This document shows positions 6,460 through 11,234 of a stretch of 11,234 bases of DNA, one piece after another. The stretch spans positions 1-11,234 of the forward strand of contig DATMQA010000037.1 of NCBI GenBank assembly GCA_035566895.1, written 5' to 3'. Each line of letters starts with the position of its first letter. Positions within the stretch are counted from its first letter, which is position 1. The position numbers and the translations under genes were made by a program. The notes beneath the pieces are model-generated. The model saw nothing but the letters and a program-made list of their open reading frames with translations, had not been told where the DNA came from and did no database searches. This DNA is from DATMQA01 sp035566895 (lineage in GTDB: Bacteria; Verrucomicrobiota; Verrucomicrobiia; Limisphaerales; UBA8199).

Positions 6460-8187
6460 CTACCACGTCACCTTGAGGAGCGAAACGCCCTGGCGAGGAA
6501 GCAAAAACCCCAGGGTGAGCTTCCCATTCTCAATCCTGACCGTTTCAGGCGTATTCAGCAGGGTCAGATGGCCAGCCTTTTCCAGTTGAGCGTATTGCTC
6601 AACGGAGGGACGCGGTGGCGCACCCAACCGTTTCCACGCGGCAAAGGCGTTGCCATGGTCTTCATCAATGCGAAAATGCTCGAGCCGGGCTTCACCTTTG
6701 CCTCGCGGAAGTCCTTCGACAGCAACTTCCACAGCCGCGTCGGGACCAGGCAGGTCGTCATCGTGGTAATGCCACATCAGCACGCACAGGTTGCTTTGAG
6801 CGAGGCTGGCGATCGCGGACACATCAGGCTCGCCACGCACGCCCGCCTTCAGCATAGCTTCGAGAGGCACAGCGTGCCCGCTCTCGACGGCCAGCCGCCG
6901 GCCGCTCATCTGGCTGAACATGCGAAAGGCATTGAGCACCGGCTTGTCGAGACCGTTGCTGGCCAGCGTGCGAAAGCCGGCGAAATAGGGTTGGTCTTCA
7001 AATTCGAACGCCCACGTCAACGCGCCCTCCAGACGAACGCCATGTTTGCGGGCCAACTCCTCGGTGCGCGCAAAACAAGCCGCCGTGTAGCTCGAATACA
7101 TCGTTCCGTTCCGGTAAGCCAGCGAGGCTCCCTGGCAAGCGGCACACCCCTCCGGGTCCGACTCACCGATGACGATGGGTTTATCCTTCAGTTCCGGGTA
7201 GGACCCGATGATTTGAAAGCCCTCGTTCATGGTCCGGAGTTGGGCCGCGATGCCCATACGCACATGGTCGTTGGTATAGATGGGCGCTCCCTTGGCGTGA
7301 AAGGATATGAAGTCAAGGGGCGTGCCGACCTTCCCGGTGGCGAAATTCGTCCCGCGCAAACAATGCTCGAGAAAGGCTCGCGTGAACCTGCCGCCGCTGC
7401 CCGCGGCGTCGGGCCCCCCAACCCGGGCGGTCGGCAGCGCCCGCCGGACGCCGTCGATGGCATAATCGTGGAGCTTTAGAAACTCCTGCGGCGTCCCGCG
7501 CCAGTAACCGATGTTCGACTCGTTCCAGACTTCCCAAAACCACTTCTCGACTTCCGCCCGGCCGTATTTCTGGACGCAATGCCGAGCCCACTCAAAAACC
7601 AGGTTGCTCCATTTTTGATAGTCCTTCGGCGGAAAGGCCCAGCCCGTGAAAATCGTGCCGTATCGTTGCTCGGGATTCCAGTGGTGCTGATACGGTTCTG
7701 GATTGACGGACAACGCCTTGGGCATGAACCCGATTTCCACGTAAGGCCTGATACCGTTTTCACGGTAAGCGTCGAAGATGCCGTCCAGAATGGTCCAATT
7801 GTAAATCGGCCGGCCCTGGGCATCCTCGTCGTAAGCGCCAGTGGACCCCCACTTGAGGGCGGGGGCGCCATCGCCGGAGGTCAGCAAGTTATGTGCGCGG
7901 AAGTAAACGCTCTGGGGAGCGAGCGCCCCGAGTTCCACGAGCAATTTCTTGCCATTCTTCCGCGTCGCGTAGTTCGGCTCATCGGCGCCGAAAAAGCGCC
8001 AGAACGGATTCAGCGCCTCCTCTGGTTTCGATGCATCAATGCTCAGTTTGACAGGAAAGGCCTCGCCAGGCGCGGCAGCGGACGCCGGCGCCGAAAAGAG
8101 GGTAGACGCAAGGGCCAAAAAGAGCAGAACGGCCAATCGCACTATGCCGCGCACCTTAAGCACATCCAGGCAATTAATCACTTGCAT
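6460..8187 (-). CDS. Secreted GH39-like glycoside hydrolase (possible beta-xylosidase)
   Basis: From the ATG at 8187 this encodes 575 residues. A signal peptide lies at about 12-37 (hydrophobic core LAVLLFLALASTLF, ending APASA). A (beta/alpha)8 glycosidase domain follows, resembling family GH39 of clan GH-A, whose members include beta-xylosidases. The probable acid/base Glu is in WEVWNESN (about residue 223) and the probable nucleophile Glu in VIGESDPEG (about 342). The C-terminal part (from about 430) looks beta-rich and ends in a typical GVSLLKVTW strand. The frame is open to a GTG at 8325 that overlaps the upstream stop, but that start would put 46 atypical residues before the signal peptide. 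The 8187 start has GAGG 10 bases upstream and a promoter-like TATAAA nearby. It ends 6 bp from the convergent TlpA-like gene. The GH-A fold is secure; the substrate is inferred. Confidence 0.88.
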   Translation of the reverse strand: MQVINCLDVLKVRGIVRLAVLLFLALASTLFSAPASAAAPGEAFPVKLSIDASKPEEALNPFWRFFGADEPNYATRKNGKKLLVELGALAPQSVYFRAHNLLTSGDGAPALKWGSTGAYDEDAQGRPIYNWTILDGIFDAYRENGIRPYVEIGFMPKALSVNPEPYQHHWNPEQRYGTIFTGWAFPPKDYQKWSNLVFEWARHCVQKYGRAEVEKWFWEVWNESNIGYWRGTPQEFLKLHDYAIDGVRRALPTARVGGPDAAGSGGRFTRAFLEHCLRGTNFATGKVGTPLDFISFHAKGAPIYTNDHVRMGIAAQLRTMNEGFQIIGSYPELKDKPIVIGESDPEGCAACQGASLAYRNGTMYSSYTAACFARTEELARKHGVRLEGALTWAFEFEDQPYFAGFRTLASNGLDKPVLNAFRMFSQMSGRRLAVESGHAVPLEAMLKAGVRGEPDVSAIASLAQSNLCVLMWHYHDDDLPGPDAAVEVAVEGLPRGKGEARLEHFRIDEDHGNAFAAWKRLGAPPRPSVEQYAQLEKAGHLTLLNTPETVRIENGKLTLGFLLPRQGVSLLKVTW

Positions 8188-8204
8188 GACGCCCCAGCCT
8201 CGGA

Positions 8205-8234
8205 GAGGCGCGATGTTTATAGTGAACGCGCCTC
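8205..8234 (-). promoter_or_regulatory. Palindrome enclosing a -10-like TATAAA upstream of the glycosidase
   Basis: GAGGCGCG and CGCGCCTC form a perfect 8-bp inverted repeat (8205-8212 and 8227-8234) around a 14-base centre. On the minus strand the centre holds TATAAA (8216-8221), the only AT-rich hexamer in a GC-rich spacer. Transcription from it would begin near 8208 and leave a leader of about 20 bases before the ATG at 8187. The -35 position (CTGGGC) is poor. It could be a repressor-controlled promoter or a simple hairpin. Confidence 0.35.
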
Positions 8235-8321
8235 CCAAGCCCAGGTCCAGCCCCGCCGGCGCTAGGGCAGCCCCCCGGACAGACCGAAAAGCTCCACATC
8301 CGCTCAAGCCGCACACCGCTT

Positions 8322-9032
8322 TCACGACACCTTCTGCTTCGCCCCGTCGGGAACCGTCACTTTCGTGTTGCCGACGTCCTTTATGACCACGGTAGTAGTG
8401 CGGTCCTGGTCGAAGTCGTTCCCGTTGAAGCTGACGGTGCCCTTGACGTTGAACTCATATTTGGTCAGCGCGCCGTCCTTCAACCAGAATTTGACTGAGC
8501 CTTTGGCATTGCTGACGCTCGGGGCATCCCCGCCGGCTCGGGGCCGAAAGCTGAGCTGCTTCTTGGCGCCTTCCTCGGTCAGTTCGCTCGAATACAGGTC
8601 GCCTTCCTTCTTAAGCTCTTTGGCGTCGGTAGCGAGCTGCGCGGCCTGGTCGGCCGGGGCCTTGAAATTCCGCAGCATCATCGCCATGAAACGGCCCGGG
8701 CCCTCCCCGCTGGCCATCTCGGAAAGCGACTGCCAGTCCCCATCACGGGTGGTGGCGGCGCCCTTTTCGCCCTTCAGCACGGCCTGCCGTTCGTTATCGC
8801 CGTTGGTCATGCTCAACAGGGTGAACCCATCCTTTTCAGTTTTGCCCTCGACCGGGCCTGGTTTGAACCGGGCGTCCTCGGGCACCACCACGGTCGTGTG
8901 CCAACTGTAATTATCCTTTTCGGCTAGTTTCTTTGCGGCGGCAGTGACGTCGGCTTTCGCGTCGGATTCGGCCGCTCCGAGTGACACGCTCAGGCAGGCG
9001 ACTGCGGCGGTGAATATCAGGGCTGTTTTCAT
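8322..9032 (-). CDS. Secreted protein of unknown function
   Basis: This 236-residue protein is not one I recognise. Residues 1-20 form a clean signal peptide (MKTALIFTAA followed by a hydrophobic core, ending SLGAA). The mature part is hydrophilic, rich in Lys, Asp, Glu and Ala, with no cysteine. It starts with a helical, charged stretch (SDAKADVTAAAKKLAEKDNYSWHTTV) and continues with alternating beta-like segments, ending in a strand-rich region with TTTVVIKDVGNTKVTVPDG. The overall pattern, a short helix then a beta-rich body, is compatible with a periplasmic lipid- or protein-binding fold of the LolA/LppX kind, but that is speculation and there is no lipobox. The ATG at 9032 has AAAGGA 8 bases upstream. 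It lies 134 bp upstream of the glycosidase on the same strand and is divergent from the Nudix gene. Confidence 0.85.
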   Translation of the reverse strand: MKTALIFTAAVACLSVSLGAAESDAKADVTAAAKKLAEKDNYSWHTTVVVPEDARFKPGPVEGKTEKDGFTLLSMTNGDNERQAVLKGEKGAATTRDGDWQSLSEMASGEGPGRFMAMMLRNFKAPADQAAQLATDAKELKKEGDLYSSELTEEGAKKQLSFRPRAGGDAPSVSNAKGSVKFWLKDGALTKYEFNVKGTVSFNGNDFDQDRTTTVVIKDVGNTKVTVPDGAKQKVS

Positions 9033-9115
9033 TTATGGATCCTTTCGTTGCTGCGTTTGCTGTCGGTACTCATCAATTCCTTCGGGCACTGTCAGCGTGA
9101 TAGTCGATAATCCTG

Positions 9116-9139
9116 AGCTCCGCAAGGCTGTTCGGAGCT
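9116..9139. repeat. 7-bp inverted repeat in the divergent spacer
   Basis: AGCTCCG (9116-9122) and CGGAGCT (9133-9139) are perfectly complementary around a 10-base centre. The element lies between two divergent promoters' expected regions, so it could be an operator, or a hairpin if transcribed. Confidence 0.45.
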
Positions 9140-9141
9140 GC

Positions 9142-9180
9142 AATTGTGAATAACCTGCCGAAACATCGTGAATAACAATT
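9142..9180. promoter_or_regulatory. Spaced direct repeat GTGAATAAC with palindromic flanks, candidate operator
   Basis: GTGAATAAC occurs at 9146-9154 and again at 9168-9176, centres 22 bp apart, close to two helical turns. The outer edges AATTGT (9142-9147) and ACAATT (9175-9180) are inverted repeats of each other. It sits just upstream of the promoter-like site at 9188-9215, the position expected for an activator, and could also serve the divergent secreted-protein gene. Confidence 0.35.
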
Positions 9181-9187
9181 AACATGT

Positions 9188-9215
9188 TTTACTCGTGACG
9201 GCCGAAGCCCATAAT
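9188..9215 (+). promoter_or_regulatory. Candidate sigma-70 promoter for the Nudix gene
   Basis: TTTACT (9188-9193, 4/6 to TTGACA) is followed after 16 bp by CATAAT (9210-9215, 5/6 to TATAAT). Transcription would start near 9222 and leave about 33 bases of leader before the ATG at 9255. Confidence 0.4.
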
Positions 9216-9254
9216 CACCATTGCCAGCTACCGTAATGAACGGAAATTAGACGA

Positions 9255-9908
9255 ATGGCGAAAGAAGAAAGAGTGCTTTGCTTCAAACGGCAACTGCTGG
9301 AGGATTTGGGCGTGTTCCAGGGCCTCAGCCTCGCAGTCGAGAAATACCTGCCCGTGGTCACGGCCTCCGCACAGCTTGTTTATCTGAACCGAAGCGAAGC
9401 CGAGCAGGACAAACGTTACAAACAACTCATCCCTTACGTCCTCCTGTTCCATGATGGCAAGATCCTGCGATACCGCCGGGGCCGCGGCGGCCAGGAGACG
9501 CGGCTCCACGGGTTGTATTCCGTTGGAATCGGGGGGCATATCTCCGAAGACGATCACGAGCTGTTCTCAACGGACCGCGGCTATCAGGCGGGGATGCGCC
9601 GCGAACTGATGGAAGAGGTGGCCATCGACGAAATCAAGGAAGCTGCCGTAGCGGTGATCAACGATGACAGCACCGAGGTGGGGTGCGTGCACTTTGGAGT
9701 TGTTCATGTTATGCATTTGTCCAATGAGGCGGTGGCCGGGCGGCGCAGCGGCATCGCCGGTCCCGAGTTTATCCCGATCGCGGAAGCAGCCAAGGACCCG
9801 TCCGGTTATGAATCGTGGTCGCGGTTTTGCCTTGAAAACCTGGACGTGTTGCTCGCCAAAGCCGCGGCGGCCGGCGTCACGGTTCCCGAAAGGGTAATGG
9901 AAAAATAG
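9255..9908 (+). CDS. Nudix-superfamily hydrolase (COG4112-like predicted phosphoesterase)
   Basis: This 217-residue cytoplasmic protein carries a Nudix-type motif: GGHISEDD at 93-100 and, after an unusually long interval, RRELMEEVAI at 115-124, containing the metal-binding RExxEE. In the classical box (GX5EX7REUXEEXGU) Gly and Arg are 14 residues apart; here the interval is about 22, consistent with the divergent MutT-like group annotated as predicted phosphoesterases. A conserved-looking N-terminal region precedes it, with QLIPYVLLFHDGKILRYRRG (57-76) and the segment ETRLHGLYSVGIGGH leading into the box. Nudix enzymes cleave nucleoside diphosphates linked to another group; the substrate cannot be told from sequence. 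There is no signal peptide. The Shine-Dalgarno is weak (GGAAA about 12 bases before the ATG). It stands alone, followed by the repeat region 22 bp after the stop. Confidence 0.87.
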   Translation: MAKEERVLCFKRQLLEDLGVFQGLSLAVEKYLPVVTASAQLVYLNRSEAEQDKRYKQLIPYVLLFHDGKILRYRRGRGGQETRLHGLYSVGIGGHISEDDHELFSTDRGYQAGMRRELMEEVAIDEIKEAAVAVINDDSTEVGCVHFGVVHVMHLSNEAVAGRRSGIAGPEFIPIAEAAKDPSGYESWSRFCLENLDVLLAKAAAAGVTVPERVMEK

Positions 9909-9930
9909 ATGGCGATTCCGTCCGCGCGTA

Positions 9931-10187
9931 GGAGCGGCCCGGCGGGGTCTCGTGGCTGGAGGGAAATCGGGCACGAAAAAAAATTTAGGGTTAAAAGAGG
10001 TTAACACCGCGGGAGCGGTCTAAAGTGGACGGGCGGGGGCTAGGAACGGGACGGTGGCACGGGGGTTGAGCTTTCATCTTTGGTTGTACGGTTTTCTGTT
10101 TTACGGGCCGGTCGCGGTTGGCGACAGTGGCCTCTACTATGTATGGCGCGACAAAGGTTGTCTGACGGCGGACAGGGGGCTGGGGCG
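9931..10187 (+). repeat. Long direct repeat, copy 1
   Basis: It starts GGAGCGGCCCGGCGG and ends near GGCTGGGGCGG, and matches 10306-10587 over its whole length. Regions in order: a GC-rich head with CTCGTGGCTGGAGGGAAATC; an A-rich tract with TTTAGGGTTAAAA; a hairpin ACCGC-GGGA-GCGGT (10006-10019); a poorly conserved G-rich stretch; then a 107-bp core (10071-10177). Part of the 866-bp stretch 9909-10774, which has no convincing protein gene. No transposase, target-site duplication or clear terminal inverted repeats are visible. Confidence 0.92.
10105..10174 (+). ncRNA. Possible structured RNA within repeat core, copy 1
   Basis: Two hairpins can be drawn on the plus-strand RNA. The first (10105-10133) pairs GGGCCG with UGGCCU and GUCGC with GCGAC around a GGUUG loop, with a 2-base bulge (AG). 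The second (10159-10174) pairs UGUCUG with CGGACA around ACGG. Both use G-U pairs that would be A-C mismatches on the minus strand. No promoter or terminator was found, so whether it is transcribed is unknown. Confidence 0.25.
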
Positions 10188-10258
10188 GCATCCCGACCAC
10201 CGTTTGGGCCTGGTTACCAAATGCGTGCATGGGAATCCATATTCATTCTCTGGTTTCG

Positions 10259-10294
10259 GGATTAGGATTAAGATTACGACCAGGATTAGGATTT
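10259..10294 (+). repeat. In-phase hexamer repeat (GGATTA)n between the long repeats
   Basis: Six consecutive 6-base units read GGATTA, GGATTA, AGATTA, CGACCA, GGATTA, GGATTT. Only the fourth departs from the consensus. It occupies the unique spacer between the two long repeat copies, ending about a dozen bases before copy 2. Confidence 0.8.
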
Positions 10295-10305
10295 AGGGGG
10301 TGAGG

Positions 10306-10587
10306 GGAGCGGCCCGGCGGCGTCTCGTGGCTGGAGGGAAATCGAGCACGGGGAAAAAATTTAGGGTTAAAAAAGGTTAAAAACCGCTAAAAAAGCTTAA
10401 AACCGCGGGAGGCGGTCTAAAGTGGACGGGCGACGGCGAGGAGCGGGAAGGTAGCACGGGGAGCTGGGCTTTCATCTTTGGTTGTACGGTTTTCTGTTTT
10501 CCGGGCCGCTCGCGGTTGGCGACAGTGGCCTCTACTATGTATTGCGCGACAAAGGTTGTCTGACGGCGGACAGGGCGCTGGGCCGGG
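10306..10587 (+). repeat. Long direct repeat, copy 2
   Basis: Second copy of the element at 9931-10187 in the same orientation. Its 107-bp core (10469-10575) differs from copy 1 at 3 positions, while the G-rich stretch before it differs at many. It is longer because of a roughly 20-base expansion in the A-rich tract (about 10377-10401), where a GGTTAAAAACCGCT-like unit is duplicated. The hairpin ACCGC-GGGAG-GCGGT is kept (10402-10416) with a 5-base loop. Confidence 0.92.
10503..10572 (+). ncRNA. Possible structured RNA within repeat core, copy 2
   Basis: Counterpart of 10105-10174. The second hairpin (10557-10572) is identical. The first (10503-10531) has one G-to-C change at 10509 that leaves a C-C mismatch in the stem, so the change is not compensatory; the remaining pairs are kept. 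Confidence 0.22.
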
Positions 10588-10660
10588 TATGAACATGGCG
10601 AGGGGCCAATGCCTGGGGGCTAATGGTCGCTTGAGGAATTTGATGAATTCTTGCGCGAAA

Positions 10661-10678
10661 GTGCTTGCCAAGAAGCAC
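10661..10678 (+). promoter_or_regulatory. Hairpin GTGCTT-gccaag-AAGCAC overlapping a -35-like TTGCCA
   Basis: A perfect 6-bp inverted repeat with a 6-base centre. TTGCCA (10665-10670, 5/6 to TTGACA) lies inside it, and 17 bp downstream is TACTTT (10688-10693, only 3/6 to TATAAT). It could be part of the promoter of the last gene or a weak terminator, since a T-rich stretch follows about ten bases later. Confidence 0.25.
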
Positions 10679-10760
10679 CTGAGTTCTTACTTTTTACTTG
10701 TCACCAGATACACGAACAAGGGAACTATGTTTTTTTAGTACCTAATACGGCTTAACTGGA

Positions 10761-10766
10761 AGGAGG
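10761..10766 (+). promoter_or_regulatory. Strong ribosome binding site (AGGAGG)
   Basis: A full AGGAGG ends 8 bases before the ATG at 10775 and decides the start. A nearer ATG at 10770 lies only 3 bases away and meets a stop after 14 codons. This is the best Shine-Dalgarno in the window. Confidence 0.75.
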
Positions 10767-10774
10767 GAAATGAC

Positions 10775-11234
10775 ATGCGCTCCGCAACCGACCCGGGAAG
10801 GAAATCTCAAGTGACTACGTTCACAGGTGCACCGGCCCTCGCTTCGCTAAAGCGTGTTTGCGCCGTGGCAGGGCTCGCAGTTTGTATCTCAGCGGAAGCG
10901 GCCAATCTGACCTGGAATGGCTCGGTCAGCCCGGATTGGTTCAACCCCACTAATTGGACGCCTTCGGTGGTACCTGGTCCGGATGACACGCTCAATTTCA
11001 GCAGCGGCACCATCAATCTTTCTGCGCCGGTGACCATCAACGGTCAGTTCAATTGGTCGGGGGGAACTTTGAGCGGCAGCCCCATGACCATTACGACCAA
11101 CGGGTTGTTGAGCCTGGGCGGAAGCAGCAGCAAGTTTCTGGATAACGCGCTGACCAATGCCGGGACGGTCGCCTGGAGCGGCACCGGCAATTTTTACGTG
11201 TATAACAACAACGGCGCTCCCTATCGGGGGGCCA
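10775..11234 (+). CDS. Secreted beta-strand repeat protein, N-terminal part only
   Basis: An open frame of 153 codons runs from ATG 10775 off the right edge. A long N-terminal extension (about 1-27) is followed by a hydrophobic core VCAVAGLAVCI and a likely cleavage site near SAEAA-NLTW, so it is probably exported. The mature part opens with TWNGSVSPDWFNPTNW and continues rich in Asn, Gly, Ser and Thr with short strands (INLSAPVTINGQFNW, TLSGSPMTITTNGLLSLGG), typical of large beta-helical or autotransporter-like surface proteins. TWxG...DWFNPxNW openings are common in such secreted proteins, including many from Verrucomicrobiota and Planctomycetota. GTG 10811 is a possible alternative start that would shorten the unusual leader and has GGAAGG upstream. 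The function and the C-terminal sorting signal are outside the window. Confidence 0.82.
   Translation, partial: MRSATDPGRKSQVTTFTGAPALASLKRVCAVAGLAVCISAEAANLTWNGSVSPDWFNPTNWTPSVVPGPDDTLNFSSGTINLSAPVTINGQFNWSGGTLSGSPMTITTNGLLSLGGSSSKFLDNALTNAGTVAWSGTGNFYVYNNNGAPYRGA

Noticed and set aside
6568..7479. 303-codon plus-strand frame opposite the glycosidase
   Set aside because: It is antisense to the GH39-like gene, whose signal peptide and catalytic motifs are clear.
9984..9996. Telomere-like TTTAGGG in the A-rich tract
   Set aside because: A single occurrence per repeat copy, not an array, so the resemblance is chance.
10054..10296. Plus-strand frame of 80 codons across repeat copy 1
   Set aside because: It has a GTG start without a ribosome binding site, runs into the hexamer array, and the equivalent frame in copy 2 has an upstream stop. 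The core substitutions are not protein-like.
9931..10587. CRISPR array
   Set aside because: There are only two copies, each over 250 bp, with no short regular spacers and no cas genes nearby.
9931..10587. Insertion sequence or MITE pair
   Set aside because: No transposase, target duplication or consistent terminal inverted repeats. Copy 2 ends show a CGGCCC/GGGCCG match, but copy 1 does not keep it.
10417..10671. Minus-strand frame of 84 codons over repeat copy 2
   Set aside because: The corresponding minus-strand frame in copy 1 reads a different peptide, so no shared protein is supported.

Overview
The window reads as a GC-rich bacterial chromosome segment with dense gene packing, diderm-type secreted proteins and a long repeat-bearing spacer. 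Several features would suit a soil or sediment member of Verrucomicrobiota (Pedosphaera/Limisphaerales-like): a secreted GH39-type glycosidase, a TlpA-like thioredoxin, a large secreted beta-strand protein, and purine-poor or absent Shine-Dalgarno sites at several genes. That placement is inference from gene style, as the window holds no rRNA, tRNA or phylogenetic marker.

Layout. Positions 1-1179 carry two minus-strand genes: a small protein with two zinc ribbons, and downstream of it a secreted von Willebrand factor A-like protein cut by the window edge. From 1271 a plus-strand operon encodes a complete BMP-type ABC importer: periplasmic binding protein, double-domain ATPase and two permeases, joined by a GTGA overlap, an ATGA overlap and a 24-bp gap made of a degenerate octamer repeat. 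The substrate is probably a purine nucleoside or a related compound such as riboflavin. A secreted TlpA-like thioredoxin follows 46 bp later and may be co-transcribed. It ends tail to tail, 6 bp apart, with a minus-strand GH39-like glycosidase. Upstream of the glycosidase on the same strand is a secreted protein of unknown function. A 222-bp divergent spacer with palindromes, a spaced direct repeat and a promoter-like site separates that gene from a plus-strand Nudix-type hydrolase.

Positions 9909-10774 hold no convincing protein gene. They contain two copies of a 257-282 bp direct repeat whose 107-bp core differs at only 3 positions, with an in-phase hexamer repeat between the copies. The core can fold into two hairpins, and its G-U pairs favour a plus-strand RNA. 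This repeat pair is the least explained part of the window. The last gene, with a strong ribosome binding site, is the start of a secreted repetitive, Asn/Gly/Ser/Thr-rich protein running off the right edge.

How the genes might work together: the importer, glycosidase, TlpA protein and secreted proteins fit a heterotrophic, scavenging envelope-centred lifestyle. Nothing in the window amounts to a recognisable defence system, prophage, CRISPR array or transposase.
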